The notes: generated by a model from the sequence alone, not told the origin. DNA of 34,031 bases from CAZJBP01 sp964544115 (GCA_964544115.1 CAZJBP010000011.1:1-34031), one strand, 5' to 3'. Shown: positions 22,089 to 30,039, counted from the stretch's first letter. Made by a program: numbers and translations.

Positions 22089-22805
22089 ATGAGCGGCATC
22101 CGCCCACTCTTCGAGGAGGCGGCCGCCACATACGACCGGGCCAACCGGGCGCTGACCTTCGGCCTCGACATCCATTGGCGGCGTTGCGCCGCGCGCGCGG
22201 CCCTCGCCGGCGCCCCCGCGGCGGGCGCGCGCCTCCTCGACGTCTGCACGGGGACCGGCGACATGGCCGCCGCACTGAGGCGCCGCCTCGGGTCGCGCGG
22301 CCAGGTCGTGGGAGTGGACTTCTGCGAGCCGATGCTGCGGCAGGCTCTCGGGAAGCGCGACGCGCGCGACGCAATCTATGCGATCGGCGCCGTTCAGGCC
22401 CTGCCCTTTGCCGACGCGGCCTTCGACGCGGCGACGATCGCCTTCGCCGGCCGAAACCTCAACACCGACCGGGACGCCTTCATGGGCCGCCTGCGCGAGA
22501 TCGCCCGCGTGCTGAAGCCTTCCGGCCTGCTGGTGGTGGTGGAGACCACGCGTCCGCCCGCGGCGTGGATGCGCGCCGTCCTGCGCCTCTACACCGGCGT
22601 GATCGTCCGTTACGCCGGCTGGGCGCTCTCCGGCCAGCGCGCCCCGTATGGATACCTCGCCAGCACGATCCCGCTGTTCTACACGGCCGACGAGTTCGCG
22701 GCGATCCTCCGGGAGGCGGGCTTCGCGCAGGTGCGCTACCGCTATCTCACCTTCGGGGTGGTTGCCGTGCATGCGGCGTCGATCCACGCTGACGCCGCGC
22801 GTTGA
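22089..22805 (+). CDS. UbiE/MenG-like quinone C-methyltransferase
   Basis: A 238-residue class I SAM-dependent methyltransferase. It has YDRANRALTFGLDIHWRR at the N-terminus, the SAM loop LLDVCTGTGDMAAAL (about 50-64), VVGVDFCEPML, ALPFADAAFDAATIAFAGRNL and VLKPSGLLVVVE. These are in the order and spacing of UbiE/MenG, which methylates demethylmenaquinone or demethoxyubiquinol. The family's 'FGLRN' is 'FAGRNL' here. The C-terminal RYRYLTFGVVAVHAA matches the usual ending. The length is normal. Given the anaerobic haem route, menaquinone is the likelier product. It sits 59 bases after the OB-fold gene, possibly in the same transcript as the cytochrome maturation genes. Its ribosome site is weak. 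Confidence 0.82.
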   Translation: MSGIRPLFEEAAATYDRANRALTFGLDIHWRRCAARAALAGAPAAGARLLDVCTGTGDMAAALRRRLGSRGQVVGVDFCEPMLRQALGKRDARDAIYAIGAVQALPFADAAFDAATIAFAGRNLNTDRDAFMGRLREIARVLKPSGLLVVVETTRPPAAWMRAVLRLYTGVIVRYAGWALSGQRAPYGYLASTIPLFYTADEFAAILREAGFAQVRYRYLTFGVVAVHAASIHADAAR

Positions 22806-22835
22806 TCGGCACGGGGGCGTCGGTCCGTCCTCAGC

Positions 22836-23210
22836 TCACCGCCCGCTGGCCGCGCTCCGGGGCGCCGCCGCTTCGGCAGGTGTGCTGTTGGTGTAGACGG
22901 CCGTCGGGTGCGAGCGGTCCACCGTCCACGTGCGGGCCACCCGCTTGATCCAGAACGTCTGCGAGCCACGCGCCGGCCGGCCGGCGGCATCGGTGTAGGC
23001 GTAAGGCAGGTCGACCGACGCGGCGCTCTTGCCGAGGCCGATCTTCGCCTCCTCGATCGGCGCCGGGCGGGCGCCGGCGGGGACGGCTTTCTCTTCGTGG
23101 AGCTTCTCGCACGCCAGATCGTAGATGAAGCGCTCGGAGGGAATCTGCCAGCCCCCGGCCTTGCATCCGGCCACCAACATCAACAACGCCAACAGACAAG
23201 CGGCTTTCAT
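22836..23210 (-). CDS. Small lipoprotein of unknown function
   Basis: A 124-residue protein with a typical lipoprotein signal: MKAACLLALLMLVAGC, lipobox LVAGC. The mature part (about 100 residues) has YDLACEKLHEEKAVP, EEAKIGLGKSAASVDLPYAYTDAAG, SQTFWIKRVARTWTVDRSHP and a disordered end. It looks like a single small alpha/beta domain; I do not recognise the family. The start is the ATG at 23210 with GGGAG before it, because the lipobox must lie near the N-terminus; an in-frame upstream start at 23234 is less likely. It converges with the methyltransferase gene, 30 bases away. Confidence 0.6.
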   Translation of the reverse strand: MKAACLLALLMLVAGCKAGGWQIPSERFIYDLACEKLHEEKAVPAGARPAPIEEAKIGLGKSAASVDLPYAYTDAAGRPARGSQTFWIKRVARTWTVDRSHPTAVYTNSTPAEAAAPRSAASGR

Positions 23211-23260
23211 GGTTCTCCCGTCAAAGTTCAGCACCGCGGGCAGTCTACGTCACCACGGGT

Positions 23261-23367
23261 CAGCGCCTCAACCCGAAACGCACAACGGGTAGACGCATCT
23301 AATCTTCATTCTGTCGTTTCGGGGGCGGAGCCGGCATCGGCAGCGAATGGTGCTTAGTTAGGCGCTG
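23261..23367. repeat. Nested inverted repeat, attC-like
   Basis: CAGCGCCT (23261-23268) pairs with AGGCGCTG (23360-23367). AAC (23270-23272) pairs with GTT (23357-23359), with one extra C at 23269. CCCGAAACG (23272-23280) pairs perfectly with CGTTTCGGG (23315-23323). The right end GTTAGGC fits the integron attC R' core (GTTRRRY), and the total length (about 107 bases) is within the attC range. The left core has an extra base compared with RYYYAAC, so it is only a candidate. No integrase is present in the window. Confidence 0.4.
23264..23290. repeat. 27-bp interspersed repeat, copy 1
   Basis: Identical over 27 bases to 23611-23637. It contains CCCG/CGGG arms around an AAACGCACAA loop. It is followed by ACGCATCTAA (23293-23302), which reappears inverted (TTAGATGCGT, 23600-23609) just before copy 2. 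Confidence 0.85.
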
Positions 23368-23380
23368 CTTCCCGTCCGAG

Positions 23381-23441
23381 TCCTAATCTTGATCTTAATC
23401 GTAATCCATTATGCACGAGCGGATTAAGAGCAAGATTAGGA
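23381..23441. repeat. Long intergenic hairpin
   Basis: Two 20-base arms, TCCTAATCTTGATCTTAATC (23381-23400) and GATTAAGAGCAAGATTAGGA (23422-23441), pair at 18 of 20 positions (11 + 7 bp around a 2-base mismatch) with a 21-base loop. The arms are built from hexamer-like TAATCT/TGATCT/TAATCG words. There is no T run, so it is more likely a repetitive extragenic palindrome than a terminator. Confidence 0.7.
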
Positions 23442-23610
23442 GTACGATTAAGACGGCAAGGACCCCTAAGTAGGCGCCATTCGAATCGGAATCGGCATCG
23501 AGGTTGGCGTGCCGCTCATTCTCGGGTAACGGCCCTGCGGGGTTTCGCCAATTCCGACGCCGACACCGAGATGGACTCGGACTGAAAAGGAAGGACGGTT
23601 TAGATGCGTT

Positions 23611-23637
23611 CGCCTCAACCCGAAACGCACAACGGGT
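23611..23637. repeat. 27-bp interspersed repeat, copy 2
   Basis: An exact second copy of 23264-23290, 347 bases away in the same orientation. The hairpin is longer here: AACCCG and CGGGTT close the AAACGCACAA loop. It is preceded by TTAGATGCGT, the inverted version of the flank that follows copy 1. Confidence 0.85.
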
Positions 23638-23704
23638 TGGAATAGCCGGCCGCACCCGTGTAGATTACCCGCACCTTAGCCTTCAAGGGTCGGGAGGGAG
23701 TCGG

Positions 23705-24886
23705 ATGCCAGCCGGAAAACCTGTAGTGTCGCGTCGCTCCCCGGCGGCGATCCGTGTGGTCCGCCGCCGGTCGGATGACGCCAAGTACCGGCTGCTTTAC
23801 GAGACCATGACCGATGCGTTCGTCAGCGTCGACATGGCCGGGAGCATCATCGAGTTCAACCGCGCCTACCTGGACATGCTCGGCTATTCGGAGCCGGAGC
23901 TGCGGCGCAAGACCTACGTCGACCTCACCCCGGCCCGCTGGCACGCCATGGAGGCCGACATCGTCCGGAAGCAGATCCTGGCGCGCGGCTACTCGGACGT
24001 GTACGAGAAGGAGTACCGCCGGAAGGATGGAACGGTGTTCCCGATCGAGCTGCGCACGTGCCTGATGTGCGACACGCGCGGCCGGCCCGCCGCCATGTGG
24101 GCCATTATCCGGGACATCAGCGCCCGCAAGCGGCTCGAGGCCGCCCTGCGCGCGTCGCACCGCACCCTGGAGCGGCAGGTGCGCGCTCGAACCGCCCAGC
24201 TGGGGGCCCTGACCCACCGGTTGCAGCGCGTTCAGCAGAGCGAGCGGCAGCAGCTGGCGCAGATTCTGCACGAGGATCTCCAGCAGCGGCTGGCCGGGGC
24301 GCGGTACGCCCTGCGCGCGCTCGACGGGCCGTCCGGCGGATCGGTGCGCGGGCGCCGGGAAACGGCCGCGGCCGTCGATGACATCCTGGACCGGGCGATC
24401 GAGCTGACGCGGTCGATCGCCGTGGAGATGAGGCCCCACGCGCTGTGCAAAGCAGGGCTGGGCGCTGCCGTGCACTGGCTCGCCGAGGAGATGAAGCAGA
24501 GGCTGTGCATGGAGATTCACATGCAGCTCGAGGCCGAACCAGCCGACGAGGAGCTCCGGGTCTGCATCTTCCAGTCCCTGCGCGAGTTGCTGTTCAACGT
24601 CCACAAGCACGCCCGCGTGAAGGCGGCCCGGGTGCGCATCGGGCGGAACGGGCGAGAGGGCATCTTCCTTGACGTGAGCGACCGGGGAGTGGGTTTTGCC
24701 CCGTCCGCCCCGCGTTCGATCAGCAGCCTGGGCCTGTTTGAGGTCAAGGAGCGGGTCGCCGCGCTCGGCGGACGCCTGCGCGTGACCAGTGCTCCGGGCA
24801 AAGGCACCCGGGTCCGGCTCACCTTTCCCGCAGACGGCGCGAACCGCGCCGCGAATTGCTGTTTGCGCGGGCGGCCTGCGTGCTGA
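23705..24886 (+). CDS. PAS-domain sensor histidine kinase (NarL-system type)
   Basis: A 393-residue soluble kinase. It has a PAS domain at about 27-140 (LLYETMTDAFVSVDMAGSIIEFN, split by strands, with a PAC end MWAIIRDISARKRLE). A short coiled coil follows (150-180). A HisKA_3-like dimerisation domain has phosphoacceptor His189 in QQLAQILHEDLQQRL. A GHKL ATPase domain has the N box LLFNVHKHA (Asn298) and the G1 box DRGVGF (326-331), followed by GLFEVKERVAALGGRL. This class phosphorylates NarL/FixJ-type regulators. No membrane segment is present, so it senses an internal cue; the PAS has no visible haem- or flavin-specific residue. No response regulator is adjacent. Start ATG 23705 with GGGAGGGAG upstream. 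Confidence 0.85.
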   Translation: MPAGKPVVSRRSPAAIRVVRRRSDDAKYRLLYETMTDAFVSVDMAGSIIEFNRAYLDMLGYSEPELRRKTYVDLTPARWHAMEADIVRKQILARGYSDVYEKEYRRKDGTVFPIELRTCLMCDTRGRPAAMWAIIRDISARKRLEAALRASHRTLERQVRARTAQLGALTHRLQRVQQSERQQLAQILHEDLQQRLAGARYALRALDGPSGGSVRGRRETAAAVDDILDRAIELTRSIAVEMRPHALCKAGLGAAVHWLAEEMKQRLCMEIHMQLEAEPADEELRVCIFQSLRELLFNVHKHARVKAARVRIGRNGREGIFLDVSDRGVGFAPSAPRSISSLGLFEVKERVAALGGRLRVTSAPGKGTRVRLTFPADGANRAANCCLRGRPAC

Positions 24887-24960
24887 TAGAGTCTGGCTCC
24901 CGGGAGGGACGCCGGACGCCGCCGCGCACCGCGGCGGCTCGCAAGGCGCAGCCACGGAAC

Positions 24961-25692
24961 ATGACGCCAACGCCAGCCAGACCGAAATACAGCCGCATCC
25001 TGCTGAAGCTCAGCGGCGAAGCCCTGCGGAGTAAGGACCACACGCAGAACATCGACCCGGACGTGGTCGCGCGGATCGCCGACAGCGTCGGCGCCGTGGC
25101 CGCCATGGGCGTGCAGACGGCGATCGTGGTCGGGGGCGGCAACATTTTCCGCGGCGCCAGCGCGCACGATCGCGGGATCGACCGCAGCTCTGGCGACTAC
25201 ATGGGCATGCTGGCCACGATCATCAACGCCCTCGCCCTGCAGAGCGCGCTGGAGCAGCTGGGGTTGGCCACGCGCGTCCAGTCCGCCATCAACATGCAGC
25301 AGGTGGCCGAGCCGTTCATCCTGCGCCGGGCCCTGCGGCACCTGGAAAAGGGCCGCGTGGTGATCTTCGGGGGCGGGACGGGCAACCCGTACTTCAGCAC
25401 GGACACGGCCGCCGCGCTGCGCGCCAGCGAGATCGGAGCCGAGGTGCTGCTGAAGGCGACGAAGGTGGACGGCATCTACAGCGCCGACCCGATGAAGGAT
25501 CCCGCGGCGGTGCGGTACGATCGGGTGACGTACAGCGATGCGATTTCGCGGTCCCTGCGGGTCATGGACGCGGCGGCCTTCTCGCTGTGCATGGAGAACC
25601 GCATTCCGATTGTCGTGTTCGATTTCTTCAAGAAGGGCAGCATCGAGGCGGTGGTGCGTGGCGAGGAGATCGGCACGCTGGTGACCGCGTAG
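24961..25692 (+). CDS. pyrH: UMP kinase
   Basis: A 243-residue bacterial UMP kinase of the amino acid kinase fold, making UDP from UMP and ATP in pyrimidine synthesis. The conserved parts are YSRILLKLSGEAL at the N-terminus, AIVVGGGNIFRGA (phosphate-binding loop), DYMGMLATIINALALQ, RVVIFGGGTGNPYFSTDTAA and LLKATKVDGIYSADP. The length is typical. The start is ATG 24961, just before the conserved strand; the longer open frame overlaps the kinase gene. The ribosome site is weak. frr follows 22 bases after the stop, the common pyrH-frr pairing. Confidence 0.97.
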   Translation: MTPTPARPKYSRILLKLSGEALRSKDHTQNIDPDVVARIADSVGAVAAMGVQTAIVVGGGNIFRGASAHDRGIDRSSGDYMGMLATIINALALQSALEQLGLATRVQSAINMQQVAEPFILRRALRHLEKGRVVIFGGGTGNPYFSTDTAAALRASEIGAEVLLKATKVDGIYSADPMKDPAAVRYDRVTYSDAISRSLRVMDAAAFSLCMENRIPIVVFDFFKKGSIEAVVRGEEIGTLVTA

Positions 25693-25714
25693 CTTCAGAG
25701 GGGGGAGGAACGCC

Positions 25715-26278
25715 ATGGGTCTGATCGATACGGTGATGAAGGAAGTGGACGAAAAGATGGCCAAGTCCCAGCACGTGCTCCACGAGCAGCTGCTGGGCGT
25801 GCGCTCGGGCAAGGCCTCGCCCGAGTTTGTCGAGAACGTGCAGGTGACGTACTACGGCACGCCGACCCGACTGCGCGACATCGCCAACATCTCGACCCCG
25901 GAGACGCGGCTGATCGTCATCCACCCGTATGACCCCACCGCGCTGCCCGACATCGAAAAGGGCATCCTGGCGGCGAACCTGGGCGTCACGCCGATGAACG
26001 ACGGACGCGTGATCCGCGTGCCGATCCCCGAGCTGAACGAGGAGCGCCGGCGCGAGCTCGGCAAGGTCGTCCGCCGCATGTGCGAGGAAGCGCGCGTCGC
26101 GGTGCGCAACGTCCGCCGCGACGGCAACGAGCACATCAAGAAGCTGCACAAGGACGGTAAGGTGACCGAGGACGAGCGCGACACGACGCTGGACCAGATC
26201 CAGAAGCGCACGGACAAGTGCATTTCGAAGGTGGACGACATCCAGCAGGCCAAGGAGAAGGACCTGATGGTGGTCTGA
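25715..26278 (+). CDS. frr: Ribosome recycling factor
   Basis: A 187-residue protein, the usual RRF length. It releases ribosomes from mRNA after termination together with EF-G. Family segments include LLGVRSGKASPEFVENVQVTYYG, split as 'VRSGKASP' and 'VTYYGTPTRL', IVIHPYDPTALPDIEKGI, LGVTPMNDGRVIRVPIPELNEERR and VRNVRRDGNEHIKKL. A strong GGGGGGAGG ribosome site precedes the ATG. Confidence 0.98.
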   Translation: MGLIDTVMKEVDEKMAKSQHVLHEQLLGVRSGKASPEFVENVQVTYYGTPTRLRDIANISTPETRLIVIHPYDPTALPDIEKGILAANLGVTPMNDGRVIRVPIPELNEERRRELGKVVRRMCEEARVAVRNVRRDGNEHIKKLHKDGKVTEDERDTTLDQIQKRTDKCISKVDDIQQAKEKDLMVV

Positions 26279-26290
26279 CCGCTTTCACGG

Positions 26291-26320
26291 TTGACCCTCG
26301 CAAACGGGGCCTTCTATACT
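26291..26320 (+). promoter_or_regulatory. Sigma-70-type promoter before the disordered membrane protein gene
   Basis: -35 TTGACC (26291-26296) and -10 TATACT (26315-26320) match the consensus at 5 of 6 positions each, with an 18-base spacer. The predicted start is near 26327, about 19 bases before the ATG at 26346, leaving room for the GGGAGAG ribosome site. It separates this gene from the pyrH-frr unit. Confidence 0.6.
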
Positions 26321-26345
26321 GCGGGCCTATTCGGGAGAGTGTGTC

Positions 26346-27209
26346 ATGGCAGAGAATCAGGACAACACCGGCGGCCAGAACATTCCGCCGAAGCTCGTGA
26401 TCAAGCCTCTGGGTGTTCCGCCGGCCCAACCGGGTTTTCCGGCCTCCGCCTTGGGGCAGCCGCCGGCCACGGTACGCATGAAGGCTCCGCCACCCGCCGA
26501 GTCGGCCGCCGCGCCGGACTCACAGAAGAAAGCCACCTCCAAGATTCCGCTGAGCGAGGCGGTCGCGGGGCCGGACTCGACGGTCAAGACCATCCGGTTG
26601 CAGCCGGCCAAGCCCGGCACGATTACGCCGCCAGCCACGCCGCCGAACAGCGCAGCCGGGACGGCCGAGAAACGCAAGACCTCCCGGATCTCCCTTGATG
26701 CGGTTCTCGGCAGCGAGGGGGATGCGCCCGCCGACGATCAGGGGCCGAAGACCATCCGCCTGAAGAAGCCGAGCGAACTCGCCACCGTGAAGGTCGGCCA
26801 GAGCGCGCCCGCGACGCCCGTCAAGGGGGACACCACGGCCATTGCCGAAGGTGCGGCCGAGTCGAAGAAGAACACGCAAGCCATTCCGGCCGTGGACGAG
26901 GGCGACGACTCCAGCGCCACGCGCCGCAGGACCATCCGCGTCAAGAGGGCGGGCGGTGCCGGCAAGGTTGAACTGGGCTCAGAAGCTCCGGCGGCGGCGG
27001 CCTCTCAGCCCGACCTCGAAGAGAGCGTGGAAGACCGTCCGCACGGAGTCTTTATCTTCAGTGCCGTGGCGGCCATCGTGGTCGGTCTGGTGCTCGTGTA
27101 TGTGCTGACCGCCCAGGCGTTTGGCCCAAACGTCTGTCTCACCCAACTGTCCTACGGCACGCCCTCGCTCGATCTGGCGTGGCCCGGCAAACTCGTGGGC
27201 GGGCGCTGA
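26346..27209 (+). CDS. Disordered single-pass membrane protein with three internal repeats
   Basis: A 287-residue protein, function unknown. Residues 1-232 are rich in Pro, Ala, Lys, Ser and Thr and probably unstructured. One membrane helix (about 234-256, GVFIFSAVAAIVVGLVLVYV) is followed by a short tail of 30 residues. Three degenerate repeats are visible, each a basic 'KKxTSxI' word followed by '(K/R)TIR(L/V)': 61-85 (KKATSKIPLSEAV then KTIRLQP), 110-141 (RKTSRISLDAVL then KTIRLKKP) and 174-200 (KKNTQAIPAV then RTIRVKR). The cytoplasmic side is probably the repeat side (positive). It has its own promoter and lies between frr and trxA. Similar-looking short repeats come to mind from other PVC genomes, but this could not be checked. 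Confidence 0.7.
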   Translation: MAENQDNTGGQNIPPKLVIKPLGVPPAQPGFPASALGQPPATVRMKAPPPAESAAAPDSQKKATSKIPLSEAVAGPDSTVKTIRLQPAKPGTITPPATPPNSAAGTAEKRKTSRISLDAVLGSEGDAPADDQGPKTIRLKKPSELATVKVGQSAPATPVKGDTTAIAEGAAESKKNTQAIPAVDEGDDSSATRRRTIRVKRAGGAGKVELGSEAPAAAASQPDLEESVEDRPHGVFIFSAVAAIVVGLVLVYVLTAQAFGPNVCLTQLSYGTPSLDLAWPGKLVGGR

Positions 27210-27279
27210 CGGCAGTCGCGTCGGGTTCCCCCGCCCTGAAAACCGCGGCGCAAGCGCTGCGAAACACGGAGCACAGACC

Positions 27280-27612
<333 letters not shown>

Positions 27613-27625
27613 CTCGCCGATCGCG

Positions 27626-28408
27626 CTACGCGCCGAGAGCCTCCTCAACCGCGCACAGCAATTCGTGGGCTCGCGGCGTGGTCAGGTACCGCCTGACCCC
27701 GGGGGGCAACACCCTCGATTCGGTTCCGGAGGGAGCGGGAGGCGGCTGGGCGTCGTACAGCACCATCGGAATGCTCCGGGTGCTGGGCATGGCTGCCACG
27801 ATGGGCGCCACGGCGCTGGCCCGGATCACGGGCAGCAGTTCCTTCATCAGGATCACGTCCGGCCGGCTGACCGGCGCCCGATGCAGAATCTCCATCCCGG
27901 TTTTCACGGTTTCCACGCTGTGCCCCGCCGCCTGGAAAAGATCGGTCAGTTCGCCGGCAAACGCCACGTCGTCTTCGGCCAGAAGCACGCCCACCGGCTT
28001 ATCGCCATCGCGGTCGGACGCCACCCGACGACTGGCGATGGTGCGCCGTACGCGATCCACAAGATCCTGTTCATTACATGGCTTAAGCAGGACCCCATCG
28101 ACGGGGATCCCCTCCAGCCGCCGACTCCAATCGGTCTGGGCCGTATAGACCAGAACGGGAAACGGCAGAAAGCCCTCGGTTTCCGTGATGTGCTGCAGAA
28201 ATTCGACGCCGTTCATCCCCCGGAGCTGCAGGTCGAGGATGACCAGGTCAGGCCGGTCGATCTCCCACCGCACGAGGGCATCTTCGGCCTTGGTGGCGGT
28301 CACCACCGTGAAATTCTGGTAACGCAGGCTGTCCGACAGCACCCGGAGCAGATGCTCGTCATCGTCCACCAGAAGAATGACATATTTGCCTTCCCGTACC
28401 ACTCTCAC
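27626..28408 (-). CDS. Two-receiver response regulator; second receiver lacks the phosphoacceptor
   Basis: A 260-residue protein with two CheY-like domains and no output domain. Receiver 1 (about 8-125) has the acidic pocket VDDDEH (15-17), Asp59 in LVILDLQLRG, Thr89 in VLVYTAQ and Lys109 in VLLKP, all needed for phosphorylation. Receiver 2 (about 139-257) begins well (VLLAEDD, 142-147). However, Lys189 replaces the phosphoacceptor Asp (DVILMKELLP), and the conserved Thr/Ser and Lys are also lost (VLYDAQ; YLTTP). It is therefore a pseudo-receiver. The start is GTG 28408 without a strong ribosome site. It converges with trxA, 13 bases away. The kinase at 23705 is not of the same operon. A role as a phosphate relay or a protein-contact switch is inference. 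Confidence 0.8.
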   Translation of the reverse strand: MRVVREGKYVILLVDDDEHLLRVLSDSLRYQNFTVVTATKAEDALVRWEIDRPDLVILDLQLRGMNGVEFLQHITETEGFLPFPVLVYTAQTDWSRRLEGIPVDGVLLKPCNEQDLVDRVRRTIASRRVASDRDGDKPVGVLLAEDDVAFAGELTDLFQAAGHSVETVKTGMEILHRAPVSRPDVILMKELLPVIRASAVAPIVAAMPSTRSIPMVLYDAQPPPAPSGTESRVLPPGVRRYLTTPRAHELLCAVEEALGA

Positions 28409-28442
28409 ATTCTAGAGCACTATGCGGCCGCATGAATAGTAG

Positions 28443-28471
28443 GAAAAAGCCTGATTCTGGGGTCAGGCTTC
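28443..28471 (-). terminator. Rho-independent terminator of proS
   Basis: Read on the minus strand, AAGCCTGA and TCAGGCTT form a perfect 8-bp stem with an 8-base loop, followed by TTTTTCC. It lies 18-46 bases after the proS stop at 28489, the expected place for the end of the tRNA-Met-proS transcript. Confidence 0.85.
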
Positions 28472-28488
28472 GATTCAGTGACGAACGC

Positions 28489-30015
28489 CTAGTAGGCCTT
28501 GGCGAAGACAACCCGGCCGGTGCTGGGCTTCCCGCAGGCGATGCAGGCGCCCGGGCCGCTTTCGGCGCGGTTGGACGGCAGACACCGGATGGTCACGGCG
28601 AGCTGGTCGTTGATCTTCTGCTCACACTCGGGACTGTCGCACCAGTGGGACAGGGCAAATCCGCCGTGAATCTCGGGCTTGTCGGCATTGGATGGGGTGA
28701 AGAACGACTGGAAGGCTCCGGCATCGTCGATCACGCGCGTATGCTCGTCGCGGAACGCGCGGGCCCGGTTGAGCAGCGTCTCCTGGATGGACGCCAGCAC
28801 GCCGGGGACGCTCGGAACGAATTCCTCCACCTTCGCGCCGTAGCGTTCGGTCCGCGGCCGGTCCCGCCGGGCGACAAACACCGAGTCGGACGCGATGTCG
28901 CGCGGCCCGACTTCCACGGTGATCGGGATGCCCTTCTTGGTCCAGCTCCACGACTTTTCGCCGGCGTTCATGTCGCGCGTATCCAGCTCCACAACGACGG
29001 GCTTCCCGTCGTAGCTCTGGGCGCGCAGCTTGGCGGTCAGCGCTTCGCAGTACGGCAGCACCGTGGCGCGGTCGGCGTCCGTGCGGCAGATGGGCAGGAC
29101 AACGACGTGGCTGGGCGCCAGCCGCGGCGGCATGACCATGCCGTTGTCGTCGCCGTGCGTCATGACCATGGCGCCGATGAGCCGCGTCGAAACGCCCCAG
29201 GACGTGGTCCACGCGAACTCCTGGCGCCCCTCGCGCCCCAGGTACTGGATGCCCGACGCCTTGGCAAAGTTCTGCCCCAGGAAGTGGCTCGTACCCGCCT
29301 GCAGGGCTTTGCAGTCCTGCATCATGGCCTCGATGCAAAACGTGTTCTCCGCGCCCGGGAAGCGCTCGCCGGCGGTCTTCTCTCCGGTCAGGACCGGCAT
29401 CGCCATGTAGTCCTCGGCAAACGCGCGGTAGACCTCCAGCATGCGGACGGTCTCTTCCCACGCCTGGTCGCGTGTCTCATGGGCCGTGTGCCCCTCCTGC
29501 CACAGGAACTCGGCCGTCCTCAGGAAGAGCCGCGTCCGCATCTCCCAGCGCACGACGTTGGCCCACTGGTTGATCAGCAGCGGCAAATCGCGGTAGCTCT
29601 GCACCCACTTCGCGAACGACGCGCCGATGATCGTCTCGGACGTCGGGCGCACGATGAGGGGCTCCTCCAGCTCGCCGGCCGGCACCAGCTTCCCGTCCGG
29701 TCCGGCCTCGAGCCGGTGGTGCGTGACGACGGCGCACTCCTTGGCAAACCCCTCCACGTGATCGGCTTCCTTCTGCAGGAAGCTCAGCGGGATAAACAGG
29801 GGGAAGTAGGCGTTGACGTGGCCGGTGTCCTTGAACTTCCGATCCAGCACGGCGCGGATGTTCTCCCACAGGGCGCAGCCCCACGGCTTGATCACCATGC
29901 AGCCGCGAACCGGGCTGTTTTCCGCCAGGTCGGCCGCACGGACCACCTGCTGGTACCATTCGGGGTAGTCGTCGGCCCGGGTGGGGCTGATCGCGGTCTG
30001 TGCTTGCTTAGCCAA
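28489..30015 (-). CDS. proS: Prolyl-tRNA synthetase (archaeal/eukaryote-like, class III form)
   Basis: A 508-residue class II aminoacyl-tRNA synthetase charging tRNA(Pro). It has PEWYQQVVRAADLAENSPVRG at the N-terminus (split as 'YPEWYQQ' and 'ADLAENSPVRG'), motif 2 RWEMRTRLFLRTAEFLWQEGHT, GTSHFLGQNFAKA, and motif 3 TTSWGVSTRLIGAMVMTHGDD. The C-terminal zinc-like domain has four cysteines (CDSPEC and CIACG). The absence of a long editing (INS) domain and the eukaryote-like wording mark the short form found in archaea and some bacteria. The start is assigned to TTG 30015 with GAGGGGGG upstream, because the longer frame runs through the tRNA gene. It lies 24 bases after tRNA-Met. A terminator follows its stop. 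Confidence 0.93.
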   Translation of the reverse strand: MAKQAQTAISPTRADDYPEWYQQVVRAADLAENSPVRGCMVIKPWGCALWENIRAVLDRKFKDTGHVNAYFPLFIPLSFLQKEADHVEGFAKECAVVTHHRLEAGPDGKLVPAGELEEPLIVRPTSETIIGASFAKWVQSYRDLPLLINQWANVVRWEMRTRLFLRTAEFLWQEGHTAHETRDQAWEETVRMLEVYRAFAEDYMAMPVLTGEKTAGERFPGAENTFCIEAMMQDCKALQAGTSHFLGQNFAKASGIQYLGREGRQEFAWTTSWGVSTRLIGAMVMTHGDDNGMVMPPRLAPSHVVVLPICRTDADRATVLPYCEALTAKLRAQSYDGKPVVVELDTRDMNAGEKSWSWTKKGIPITVEVGPRDIASDSVFVARRDRPRTERYGAKVEEFVPSVPGVLASIQETLLNRARAFRDEHTRVIDDAGAFQSFFTPSNADKPEIHGGFALSHWCDSPECEQKINDQLAVTIRCLPSNRAESGPGACIACGKPSTGRVVFAKAY

Positions 30016-30039
30016 GGTGTTCCCCCCCTCAAGAAGAAA

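Larger units (their letters stand above)
23211..23704. other. Intergenic region composed of several repeat families
   Basis: This 494-base gap separates the lipoprotein and the histidine kinase. It contains two direct copies of a 27-bp sequence, an inverted 10-bp flank pair, a nested long inverted repeat that looks attC-like, a 20-bp hairpin, and degenerate GATTCC/CGAATC hexamers (23479-23503 and 23550-23580). These are listed separately. No gene is supported here. A minus-strand open frame at 23395-23655 is a product of the repeats. The kinase's GGGAGGGAG ribosome site lies at the right end. Confidence 0.7.

Noticed and set aside
23395..23655. 86-codon minus-strand frame with a membrane-like LIVLLILLLI segment
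   Set aside because: The hydrophobic stretch is a translation of TAATCT-type hexamer repeats and the frame spans the 27-bp repeat; no ribosome site.
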